This document shows, in pieces, positions 6,173 to 12,779 of a DNA stretch of 13,750 nt. This DNA comes from Coriobacteriia bacterium (lineage in GTDB: Bacteria; Actinomycetota; Coriobacteriia; Anaerosomatales; SLCP01), in NCBI GenBank assembly GCA_007123455.1, contig SKKZ01000050.1, positions 1 through 13,750 on the forward strand. The letters run 5' to 3'. The first letter of the stretch is position 1, and each line of letters begins with the position of its first letter. The notes beneath the pieces are model-generated. The model was not told the DNA's origin. It was given only the letters and a program-made list of their open reading frames with translations, and did not search any database. The translations under genes were made by a program, and so were the position numbers.

Positions 6173-8044
6173 ATGCCAGATCACTCCGCTCCATGGGGGT
6201 GGGCGGGAACCGTAGATGCGTTCCTGCGCGAGGGTCATCCGCAGTGGCTCGAATCGGTCGAGGCGCACTACCTACGATGTGCCGGTGAGCCGCCAAGTGA
6301 ATCCAACGTGGTCGCGTGGAAGAACGAACACTCCGTCCTGAGGCAAGTCCTCGAGGAGCTCACATCGTCGAATCCGCGCTCCGTCCGCTGGCACTTGGTC
6401 TTCGAGTACGAGCTGCCTAGGGAACGAGGCCGCAGGCCTGATGTGGTCGTGTTGGCCGACAAGCATGTCATCGTGCTGGAGTTCAAGGGTTACTCGTCGC
6501 CGATGCCTGCACATGTGGATCAAGCCAGCGCCTACGCACGAGATCTGGCAGAGTACCATCGTGCTTCACGTGACCGTGACGTGGATCCTGTCCTCGTGCT
6601 CACTCAGTACTGCGGCGAGACCACGCTGATCAACCACGTTCTTGTCACCGGTCCAGCAGGGCTGCTAGGCGTGCTTCAAGATCTGGCGTCGGATGCAGCA
6701 GATGCTCGGGATCCAGACGACTGGTTGCGCTCGGACTATGAACCTCTGCCGAGTCTAGTCAACGCTGCGAGGATCATCTTCGAACACGAACCCCTTCCGC
6801 ACGTTCGCCGAGCGCACAGCGCGGGAATCCCGGAGGCTCTGAGCTGTCTGGAGCACGTCGCGGCCAGAGCAAGACGTGAGCAGCAACTGCATCTTGCGCT
6901 TGTCACCGGGGTGCCCGGAGCAGGGAAGACGCTGGTCGGACTGCAATTCGTGTATCAGAGCCACTTCGGAGAGGAAGACGATCGTCCGGCGGTGTTCCTG
7001 TCGGGGAACGGCCCGCTCGTCAAGGTGCTGCAGTACACACTTAGGAGCAGGGTCTTCGTACAGGATGTTCATGGCTTCCTCAAGACATACGCAGGCTCCG
7101 AGAGGCTTCCGCACGAACACATCTGGGTCTTCGATGAGGCCCAAAGGGCCTTCGATGCCGAGTATGCGAAGTTCAAGTTCCAGCGAGCCGGTTCGGAGCC
7201 GGAGGACTTCTTGAGGCTCGGTGAGAGACTCGGTTCCTGGGCAATGATGGTTGGACTCATAGGTGAGGGGCAGAGTATCAACGCGGGAGAGGAAGCTGGC
7301 CTGCCGTTGTGGAACGACGCGCTTGCGAAACTGGATCGACCATGGACGGTCCACTGTCCGGACAGAGTCTCAGGCCTGTTTGCGAATGCGGCTGATGTTC
7401 GGGTCACGGATGAGCTCGATCTCGACATTACGCTTCGTTCGCACCTTGCTGACAGTGTTCACTTGTGGGTAGCGCAGCTGCTGGCCGGCGAGATCGCGTC
7501 CGCCAGTAAGACTGCTCACGAGGCAAAGGCCAGCGGATTTGGCATGTATGTGACCCGCGACATCGAGGCTGCACGCATCTACGCACGGGATAGGTACGCC
7601 GGTGAGCCGGATAAGAGATTCGGACTACTTGCCTCAGCGAAGGCTCGCAATCTTCCCTTCTACGGATTCCTGAACTCGTTCGACTTCACAAGCCGCATGA
7701 AGATTGGCCCCTGGTTCAACGATCCGCCGGGCACACTGACGTCTTGCTGTTCGTTTAGGGAAACCGCCACTGAGTTCCAGTGCCAGGGACTTGAGCTCGA
7801 CATGCCCGTTGTCGGCTGGGGTGACGACTTCTGGTGGACAGGCATAGGCTGGACTTCGAAGCCGAGTCGCAGTCGCGCGCCCATCAAGGACGCTCATCAG
7901 ATTCGGACCAACGCGTATCGCGTGTTACTGACGCGGGGTCGCGACGGGGTAGTGGTGTTTGTACCTCCCGAGGAGAAGCTCGACCTCACCTACCAGGTGC
8001 TAATCGATGCAGGCATGGTTCACCTGCAGCGCATCTGGTTCTGA
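6173..8044 (+). CDS. PD-(D/E)XK-like nuclease / DUF2075-type helicase fusion, 623 aa
   Basis: The N-terminal part (about 40-200) carries a PD-(D/E)XK-like nuclease core: RRPDVVVLADKHVIVLEFKG with D90 and E103-x-K105, then Q117 and Y121 in a helix. The C-terminal part is a superfamily 1 type helicase of the DUF2075 (Schlafen group 3-like) family: Walker A GVPGAGKT (246-253), Walker B VFDEAQR (319-325), motif III GEGQSIN (364-370), LRSH (421-424), motif V TATEFQCQGLELD (531-543) and motif VI TNAYRVLLTRGRDG (579-592). The ATG at 6173 has GGGAG seven nt upstream. Proteins of this kind are associated with DNA or RNA processing and often with defence islands; an anti-phage role is inferred from context. 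Its GC content and codon use are lower than those of recQ, suggesting acquisition. Confidence 0.85.
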   Translation: MPDHSAPWGWAGTVDAFLREGHPQWLESVEAHYLRCAGEPPSESNVVAWKNEHSVLRQVLEELTSSNPRSVRWHLVFEYELPRERGRRPDVVVLADKHVIVLEFKGYSSPMPAHVDQASAYARDLAEYHRASRDRDVDPVLVLTQYCGETTLINHVLVTGPAGLLGVLQDLASDAADARDPDDWLRSDYEPLPSLVNAARIIFEHEPLPHVRRAHSAGIPEALSCLEHVAARARREQQLHLALVTGVPGAGKTLVGLQFVYQSHFGEEDDRPAVFLSGNGPLVKVLQYTLRSRVFVQDVHGFLKTYAGSERLPHEHIWVFDEAQRAFDAEYAKFKFQRAGSEPEDFLRLGERLGSWAMMVGLIGEGQSINAGEEAGLPLWNDALAKLDRPWTVHCPDRVSGLFANAADVRVTDELDLDITLRSHLADSVHLWVAQLLAGEIASASKTAHEAKASGFGMYVTRDIEAARIYARDRYAGEPDKRFGLLASAKARNLPFYGFLNSFDFTSRMKIGPWFNDPPGTLTSCCSFRETATEFQCQGLELDMPVVGWGDDFWWTGIGWTSKPSRSRAPIKDAHQIRTNAYRVLLTRGRDGVVVFVPPEEKLDLTYQVLIDAGMVHLQRIWF

Positions 8045-8109
8045 CGGTGCTGAAGCAGCAACTGCGTGCAGCGTAGCGCGCTAGGGTAGCTCTTGAATCG
8101 AAGGGGACT

Positions 8110-8499
8110 ATGAGGCAGGTTACCGCGGCTGTCATTGTTGAAGATGGGCAGATGCTGCTCGTGCGTCGAGCCCCGAGCGAATCTCTCGCTGGCTACTGGG
8201 AATTGCCGGGCGGGAAGCTCGAGGACGGCGAGAGCCTGGAGAGCTGTCTCGAACGGGAGTTGTCCGAGGAGCTGGCCATGGGCAGTGCAGTCGGTGAGGC
8301 GCTCGCCCGCACCATCTACCACTACGAACACGGCTCGTTCGAGATGGTTGCTCTCCGGACCCAGCGCCTGACCGGCTTCGAACTCAGCGTTCACGATCGC
8401 TTCATCTGGGCATCCAGCGACGACATCGCAGACTTGCAACTCGCCCCCGCCGACGTCGATCTCATCGACCAACTCCTCACCCTCGGCCACTGGCGCTAG
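8110..8499 (+). CDS. NUDIX hydrolase, MutT-like, 129 aa
   Basis: The NUDIX box is complete in its catalytic residues: G35-x5-E41-x7-R49-E50-L-x-E53-E54. The usual Gly near the end is Ala56. The frame around it (AAVIVEDGQMLLVRR; GYWELPGGKLEDGESL; IYHYEHGSFEM) is typical of the MutT / (d)CTP or 8-oxo-dGTP pyrophosphohydrolase group, but substrate cannot be decided from sequence alone. The SD AAGGGG (8101-8106) is close to the ATG. It begins 65 nt after the nuclease-helicase gene on the same strand and may be cotranscribed with it. It converges on the OGG-like gene. Confidence 0.9.
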   Translation: MRQVTAAVIVEDGQMLLVRRAPSESLAGYWELPGGKLEDGESLESCLERELSEELAMGSAVGEALARTIYHYEHGSFEMVALRTQRLTGFELSVHDRFIWASSDDIADLQLAPADVDLIDQLLTLGHWR

Positions 8500-8533
8500 C
8501 GCCATCGTTCCACTCGGTGCGGCCTGTGGGCCG
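8491..8533. terminator. Palindrome and short hairpin between convergent genes
   Basis: A perfect 14-nt palindrome TGGCGCTAGCGCCA (8491-8504) covers the stop codon of the NUDIX gene, and a 5-bp hairpin CGGCC-TGTG-GGCCG (8520-8533) follows. No T-run is present on either strand. They lie in the 54-nt gap between two convergent genes, where a bidirectional terminator would be expected, but the evidence is weak. Confidence 0.3.
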
Positions 8534-8553
8534 AACGGGCGCGCGTCGCGCAG

Positions 8554-9282
8554 CTACATCTTCTTGCCCAGCTGGAAGAGGGCTAGCTCGACGTCCTCGG
8601 CGGAACACTCCGTGCCTCCGAGGGATAGGTGGCCGACAACGCCCTCGACCAAGGCCAGATAGCTCTCGTAGTATTCCGTTCGGCCGAAGCTTCTCGCCAG
8701 ACTGTCGCGAGCGTGCTTCTCGATTGACTTCCTGACTACGGCGTCCAACACAAGTGGTCTTGGCGACCCCAATGGCTGGCTGCCCACGAAGAACAGGTAC
8801 TTGGTGAGGAACGCGGGACCTAGCAGCGGCAGTTTGCCCTCGTTGACGAGAAACCGATACGCTTCAACGCCGCCCTCCTCCAAACAGAGCCTTTGCGCCC
8901 TCTCGAGGGTGTCGTGTCGTGAGTCGAAGACCGAGCCCTTCTGTGACGGCGACTCAGTGAGGCCCAAAGTGACAGCGACCCGGTACGGGCCATAGCCACT
9001 CGGCCCGTGGCCCCAGACTTGGGACGCGACAAACGTAGCGAGCGCGTCCTCAGCCTCTGCCAACTGCTTGACTCCGTCCCTGTCGATCTCGAGAAAGCTG
9101 TCATCAATCTCCTTGGACTGGTTCTTGACGGCTGCGAGAGCCTCAAGCTCGCCGCATTCTGTCCGCAGCCACTTCTCCCAGGAGGCGGTCCTCCATCTGA
9201 CTGCCTTCTGGGTTGTGGGGAAGGGCCTCACCTCGTCAGTAATGGCTTTGGCGAGGCTCCGGACGTCCTCCGGGTTAGTCAT
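8554..9282 (-). CDS. OGG-fold DNA glycosylase-like protein, 242 aa
   Basis: The protein resembles the 8-oxoguanine DNA glycosylase OGG-fold family of bacterial accessory regions: QVWGHGPSGYGPYRVAVTLG (residues 88-107), LLGPAFLTKYLFFVG (153-167) and RPLVLDAVVRKSIEKH (175-190). K161 and D180 lie 19 residues apart, the same spacing as the catalytic Lys249 and Asp268 of human OGG1, and the LGPAFLTK block occupies the helix-hairpin-helix position. This supports a base-excision type active site, although substrate is unknown. The ATG at 9282 follows AAGGGAG by about 11 nt. It is the second gene of a minus-strand pair, 34 nt after the DUF7662-like gene. Family assignment is from recognition of motifs. 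Confidence 0.75.
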   Translation of the reverse strand: MTNPEDVRSLAKAITDEVRPFPTTQKAVRWRTASWEKWLRTECGELEALAAVKNQSKEIDDSFLEIDRDGVKQLAEAEDALATFVASQVWGHGPSGYGPYRVAVTLGLTESPSQKGSVFDSRHDTLERAQRLCLEEGGVEAYRFLVNEGKLPLLGPAFLTKYLFFVGSQPLGSPRPLVLDAVVRKSIEKHARDSLARSFGRTEYYESYLALVEGVVGHLSLGGTECSAEDVELALFQLGKKM

Positions 9283-9316
9283 GACTGCCCAATCTCCCTT
9301 ATCGGCTCGGATGTAC

Positions 9317-9559
9317 TCAAAACGGTTCGAAGCGCGCGCGTTGCTCGGTCAGCGAGACAACAGTGACCTGCCATCGGGCACTCATCCAGGCTCCTGCCTG
9401 AACGTGATGCTGTGTGTTCGCCCACCATGAACGATGTCGATACGCAGATGGCGGAAGTGATGCGCCGACGATGTCCTCAATCTCGAAGAACGTCAGAACC
9501 AGAGGTTCACGCCTCGATTGACGGCCTAGGAAGCCTCTGAGTGGAGCGTACTTGCCCAT
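9317..9559 (-). CDS. DUF7662-like small protein, 80 aa
   Basis: The sequence follows a pattern I recognise from a widespread small family: MGKYAPLRGFL at the N-terminus, FFEIEDIVGASLPPSAYRH in the middle, then WWAN, AGAW and a W-x-V strand. Proteins of this type have been described as DUF7662; function is unknown. The start ATG at 9559 is preceded by an excellent SD (AAGGAGG, 9570-9564). The gene is upstream of, and probably cotranscribed with, the OGG-fold gene, so a shared role on damaged or modified DNA is conceivable. The conserved Trp and His residues could form a nucleic-acid or ligand surface, but this is speculation. Confidence 0.75.
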   Translation of the reverse strand: MGKYAPLRGFLGRQSRREPLVLTFFEIEDIVGASLPPSAYRHRSWWANTQHHVQAGAWMSARWQVTVVSLTEQRARFEPF

Positions 9560-9687
9560 CCTCCCTCCTTGTCCCTGGTGTTCCGCCCCGGGATCAGCAT
9601 TCCTTCATCCTGACAGTAGCGTGATGCCTGGGAAGGCTTGGGTGTACCGTCCCGGTTCGGTCCACGGCGCAACTGATGTGCAGGCGA

Positions 9688-10263
9688 CTACAGCGACGAG
9701 AACCTCGTCCAGCCCGCTGCTCCCGCCTGATCCAGCAAGAACGTCCTGACTCCGAGTACCTCCGACACGGTCTGGTCGAGCATCATGCTGTAGTGAAACA
9801 TCGCACTCATGCAGTCGCTGCCAGCAAGAAGTGATGGTCTGCTTGATCGGCTCTCGCCCAAGTGCTCCACCACCGCACCGAAGTCCTCACTGTCGATGAT
9901 GTGGACTACTGTGGGCACACCCTGGTTGAAGGCGACGAGCGCCACCTCGTCATGTTCGTCATTATCGACGGAGATGCATCGCCCCCCTTGGATACCGGTG
10001 CGCCCTGCATTGATCGCGATGACGGAAATCACGCGGTTGTTGGGAGCGATCACCTCGTTCTTCCAAGTGCATCGAGGGTCCTCAATGCCCTTGGTCAACA
10101 ATGCGACTACTCGTTGGGCGACCGCGTACTCCAGAGACTCCGACTGATCTGCACGCTGCCCCAGGTGACTGAGCAGCTCAAGCTCCGAATCACGCACGGC
10201 TGCGCATCGTTGCAGGATCTCACCGATCTCGAGTCTTGCCTCGGCGTACGAGTCCCTATGCAC
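9688..10263 (-). CDS. Hypothetical protein, 191 aa
   Basis: I do not recognise this protein. The GTG at 10263 is chosen because GGGGAGGA (10275-10268) is the best SD; a GTG at 10278 would overlap that SD. The N-terminal third is helical and charged (EARLEIGEILQRC; LELLSHLGQRAD), followed by a mixed alpha/beta region with NNRVISVIAINAGRTG, an acidic turn DNDEHDEVALVAFNQ, and VVHIIDSEDFGAVVEHLGE. There is no signal peptide or membrane segment. The plus-strand frames across it have less protein-like composition. It stands alone on the minus strand between the DUF7662/OGG pair and the Phd/PIN module. Codon use resembles the accessory genes rather than recQ. Confidence 0.6.
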   Translation of the reverse strand: MHRDSYAEARLEIGEILQRCAAVRDSELELLSHLGQRADQSESLEYAVAQRVVALLTKGIEDPRCTWKNEVIAPNNRVISVIAINAGRTGIQGGRCISVDNDEHDEVALVAFNQGVPTVVHIIDSEDFGAVVEHLGESRSSRPSLLAGSDCMSAMFHYSMMLDQTVSEVLGVRTFLLDQAGAAGWTRFSSL

Positions 10264-10528
10264 TGGCTTCCTCCCCACAATGCACTACATGCTGTCCTCA
10301 GGATGCCAGCCGCCTCTGACATCGACGCGTGAAACCTATGACGGCACCCCGATCTCAGCGCAACTAGTGGCCATCTTGTCGGGCCGTTACCCCGAAGGCA
10401 TCTGGGACCGGTCGCGTGGTTGCGTTAAGACGACAGTGAACTTCTGTTGTCAGCTGGGGAGTAGTGTCCTGCGCACCGCGGGGTCGCTTGTACCGGCTGA
10501 CTGGGCTTCCGTCAGGGCGCCCTTCCCG
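10264..10528. other. Gene-free stretch with an imperfect inverted repeat
   Basis: No gene is supported here. One inverted repeat is visible, GACGACAG-7 nt-CTGTTGTC (10429-10451, seven of eight pairs), which could be an operator or a weak hairpin. The left end must contain the promoter of the 191-aa gene but no clear boxes are seen; the right end runs into the Phd promoter. Confidence 0.4.
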
Positions 10529-10557
10529 TTGACACGTGTGACATATGTGTACACAAT
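10529..10557 (+). promoter_or_regulatory. Promoter and palindromic operators of the Phd/PIN module
   Basis: TTGACA (10529-10534), 17 nt, CACAAT (10552-10557) form a strong sigma70-type promoter with a short leader to the ATG at 10581. Two perfect palindromes lie within it: ACACGTGT (10532-10539) over the -35 and TGTGTACACA (10546-10555) over the -10, with centres 15 bp apart. This arrangement is what cooperative repression by Phd dimers would need. The boxes and palindromes are read directly; repression is inferred. Confidence 0.7.
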
Positions 10558-10580
10558 AGAGTCACGATTGGAGGCACCCT

Positions 10581-10868
10581 ATGAAGTTCGTCAGTGTCCG
10601 TGACCTACGTGGCAAGTCGGCCGACATCTGGCGCGAGCTGCCCGACGAGCGCGAGATGGTCATCACCAGCAACGGTCGCCCGGTGGCGATCCTTGCGGCC
10701 GTGAACGAGTCGAACCTCGAAGAGTCACTCGCGGCGTTTCGTCGGGCGCGCGCCATCGACGCGGTCGCATCGCTCCAGCGACGCTCGGTCACCGCTGGTA
10801 CCGACGAGCTCACCGCTGACGAGATAGCGACCGAGATCGCCGCTGTGCGCGAGGCGCGCAGTCGTTGA
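10581..10868 (+). CDS. Phd/YefM-family antitoxin, 95 aa
   Basis: Residues 1-40 form the Phd/YefM DNA-binding fold: MKFVSVRDLRGKSADIWREL, then EMVITSNGRPVAILAAV. The C-terminal half is an acidic/basic helical segment (NLEESLAAFRRARAID; ELTADEIATEIAAVREARSR) that would bind the toxin. The ATG at 10581 has SD GGAGGC about six nt upstream. The stop overlaps the toxin start as TTGA. It neutralises the PIN protein encoded next and probably represses the promoter at 10529-10557 through its two palindromes. Length is normal for the family. Confidence 0.92.
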   Translation: MKFVSVRDLRGKSADIWRELPDEREMVITSNGRPVAILAAVNESNLEESLAAFRRARAIDAVASLQRRSVTAGTDELTADEIATEIAAVREARSR

Positions 10869-11290
10869 GGATAGTCCTCGACACCAACGTGCTCGTCTCA
10901 GGACTGCTTTCGCCGTTCGGCCCGCCCGCCGATATCGTGCGCCTCGTCTCAGCGGGCTCGGTGACGCTATGTCTCGACGCCCGCATCCTGGCGGAGTACG
11001 ACGAGGTCCTCGCTCGGCCCCGCTTCGGCTTCGACGAAGACGCCATCGCAGCACTCATCGACTACCTGGACTTCGCGAGTGAGACGGTGGCCGCGGAACC
11101 GTTGCCGGCCCGCCTGCCCGATCAGGACGACGAGCCGTTCCTTGAGGTCGCCCTCACGTGCAAAGCCGACGGTCTCGTGACCGGCAACCTCGCGCACTTC
11201 CCGGAGCACGCTCGCGCGGGCGTCGCCGTCCTTTCGCCGACAGGGTTCATGGATCGCTATCGCTCGCGGGCTGCGTCGGGAGACGCCTAA
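10865..11290 (+). CDS. PIN-domain toxin (COG1569 type), 141 aa
   Basis: This is a PIN-family ribonuclease toxin of the COG1569 group. Active-site positions: D6 in RIVLDTNVLVSGLLSPFGPP, E44 in ILAEYDEVLARPRF, D88/D89 in PDQDDEPFLEVAL and N108 in LVTGNLAHFP, where this group commonly has TGN rather than TGD. The start is a TTG at 10865 that overlaps the antitoxin stop (TTGA), giving coupled and weaker translation, as expected for a toxin. It differs clearly from the PIN protein at 2751-3173, so the two modules are independent acquisitions. The target RNA cannot be predicted. Confidence 0.9.
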   Translation: MRIVLDTNVLVSGLLSPFGPPADIVRLVSAGSVTLCLDARILAEYDEVLARPRFGFDEDAIAALIDYLDFASETVAAEPLPARLPDQDDEPFLEVALTCKADGLVTGNLAHFPEHARAGVAVLSPTGFMDRYRSRAASGDA

Positions 11291-11321
11291 TCGGAAGCAT
11301 CCCGCTCGACATAGTGTGTTA

Positions 11322-11343
11322 TCCTTAGTCAAACGACTAAGGA
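11322..11343 (+). promoter_or_regulatory. Perfect 9-bp inverted repeat over the SD of the fusion antitoxin
   Basis: TCCTTAGTC (11322-11330), loop AAAC, GACTAAGGA (11335-11343) form a perfect inverted repeat. Its right arm contains the AAGGA used as SD for the ATG at 11354. As DNA it could be an operator for the Phd or wHTH domain of the product; as RNA it could hide the SD. No clear -35/-10 pair is seen, though TATCCT (11320-11325) is a possible -10. Confidence 0.65.
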
Positions 11344-11353
11344 AGTGAGTCGA

Positions 11354-12163
11354 ATGACACATGAGTTCGGCGACCTGCTTTCCGCAACGGAGCTGTCGGC
11401 CAACTTGAGTGCGATCCTCGAGGAAGCCAGAGCGGGCAGGGAGTTCACGATTACCAGGTACGGCGTGCCCGTGGCCGTTCTCGGCCCGCCGCGGAAGGCT
11501 CCCGCCGAAACGGACCCGGCGGCTGCGGTCCGTGAGGGTGCCGCCACATACGCATCCGTCGGCGTGCCTGCGGCTCCCAAGGAGCCGGAAACCGCGCTCG
11601 TTCGCCTGCTCGGCTCAGACTCCGTGCGCCGGGTGCTAACGCTCTTCCTCCGCGACCCTGACGCTGCGCTCTACCAGCGCGAGGTCGCCAGACGCAGTCA
11701 AGTGGGGTTGCGCTCGGCGCAACTAGCGCTCGACCGACTCGAGCGCCTCGGCCTTGTCACCTCTACGCGTGACGGCAACCGTCGCTACTACCGCGCTGTG
11801 CGCTCGACGCGCTTCGAGGAGATGCGGGGCGTGCTCTCCCGCGATCTGGGCATCGCAGGGGTCATCGCGCGCCATCTGACCCAGCTGGGTAGGCCGGTCG
11901 AGCTTGCCTTCATCTTCGGATCGATCGCCACGGGGGAAGACACAGTGTCGAGCGACATCGATCTGCTGGTCGTTACCGAGGCGTCCGACGACGAACTGGT
12001 ACGACCGATCGCTGAGGCCCAACGCGAGCTCGGTCGCCAGATCGATCTGGTGAGTTACCGGCCTGAGGAGTTCGCCCGAAGGCGGAGCGAGGGCAACCAC
12101 TTCATTCGTTCCACTCTGTCCCAGCCAAGGATAGACATCGTCGGGAGGCTCGATGACGCCTGA
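11354..12163 (+). CDS. Phd-wHTH-nucleotidyltransferase fusion (MNT-like antitoxin), 269 aa
   Basis: Three parts are visible. Residues about 5-47 are a Phd/YefM-like N-terminus (LLSATELSANLSAILEEARA; FTITRYGVPVAVLGPP). After an Ala/Pro linker, residues about 80-150 are a winged helix of the ArsR/MarR type (LYQREVARRSQVGLRSAQLA; GLVTSTRDGNRRYYRAV). The C-terminal part (about 180-265) is a minimal nucleotidyltransferase: FGSIATGEDTVSSDIDLLVV with G189-S190 and D201-x-D203, third acid D231 in QIDLV. MNT proteins act as antitoxins by AMPylating HEPN toxins. I choose ATG 11354 over GTG 11345, which lies too close to the SD. The next gene overlaps by 11 nt and is HEPN-like. A Phd domain on such a protein is unusual. 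Confidence 0.85.
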   Translation: MTHEFGDLLSATELSANLSAILEEARAGREFTITRYGVPVAVLGPPRKAPAETDPAAAVREGAATYASVGVPAAPKEPETALVRLLGSDSVRRVLTLFLRDPDAALYQREVARRSQVGLRSAQLALDRLERLGLVTSTRDGNRRYYRAVRSTRFEEMRGVLSRDLGIAGVIARHLTQLGRPVELAFIFGSIATGEDTVSSDIDLLVVTEASDDELVRPIAEAQRELGRQIDLVSYRPEEFARRRSEGNHFIRSTLSQPRIDIVGRLDDA

Positions 12164-12587
12164 CGGGCTCGAACCGATGGAGACCTCACCCCAAGAGGTC
12201 GCTGAGCTTCTCAAGCGGTACCGCATCGCAGTTGCGGATGCCACTGTCGACGGACAGAGTGCTGACGGGCGCTACGTGGATGCCTACACCGCGGGATTCC
12301 TGCTTGCGAAGATTGTAGTGAGGGCATCGGGGCACCGGGTGAAAGGCGGCGAGAGCCACCGGGACACCCTGCTCGCGGTTCCCTGGCTGATGGGATCCGG
12401 TGCGCAAGCAAGTGTCGATGCGCTCGACGCCGCACGCAAGAGGCGCAATGCGACCATGTACGATGCGGCCGACCTCGTCGACGACGAGGACGTCTCGGCG
12501 CCCCTGGGCAGAGTGGCGGTCTTCGAAGGGCTGGTCCGTGACTGGCTGAGATTGTCGCATCCCGAGTTGACCACCACTATGCCCTGA
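12153..12587 (+). CDS. HEPN-domain protein, SAV_6107-like, probable toxin partner, 144 aa
   Basis: The protein is mostly helical and resembles HEPN proteins of the SAV_6107 type: AELLKRYRIAVADA, DAYTAGFLLAKIVVRASGHR, then ALDAARKRRNATMYDAAD (residues 91-107). HEPN ribonucleases use an Rx4-6H motif; here the motif reads R98-N99-x3-Y103, so the His position is Tyr. Either this subfamily works differently or the protein is not a nuclease. It starts at ATG 12153 with GGGAGG just upstream and overlaps the end of the nucleotidyltransferase gene by 11 nt, so the two are coupled as in HEPN/MNT toxin-antitoxin modules. A second in-frame ATG at 12177 is possible. Confidence 0.75.
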   Translation: MTPDGLEPMETSPQEVAELLKRYRIAVADATVDGQSADGRYVDAYTAGFLLAKIVVRASGHRVKGGESHRDTLLAVPWLMGSGAQASVDALDAARKRRNATMYDAADLVDDEDVSAPLGRVAVFEGLVRDWLRLSHPELTTTMP

Positions 12588-12629
12588 GGACATGATTCAC
12601 GTGGCTGTGCTCGGCGGAGGGATGCACTG

Positions 12630-12779
12630 ATGCCTTCCAGAATCACAAGCAGGTTCAGGGCGAGCGGTTTCGGCCGTTGGCTCTACTGGATGTTCAATGT
12701 CCCTGTGGACCAGGAGGAGGAGAGCAGGGTCAGACGATTCCTCCTCAAGATGTCGGGCAGCGTCAGGCAGTCCAAGTAG
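12630..12779 (+). CDS. Possible small protein, 49 aa
   Basis: An ATG at 12630 follows a clear SD (GGAGGG, 12616-12621) by eight nt and opens a 49-codon frame ending at TAG 12777-12779. The product is basic and has an aromatic stretch, SGFGRWLYWMFNVPVDQEEE, then RVRRFLLKMSGSVRQSK, which could be an amphipathic helix. No family is recognised. The gene lies in the 359-nt gap between the HEPN gene and the YhcG-like gene; without it that gap would be empty. The rest of the gap (12780-12946) shows nothing clear except the SD of the next gene. Confidence 0.4.
   Translation: MPSRITSRFRASGFGRWLYWMFNVPVDQEEESRVRRFLLKMSGSVRQSK

Noticed and set aside
9862..10332. Plus-strand frame of 156 codons opposite the 191-aa gene
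   Set aside because: No SD before its ATG, and the composition is less protein-like than the minus frame, which has a good SD. Some doubt remains because neither is a known family.
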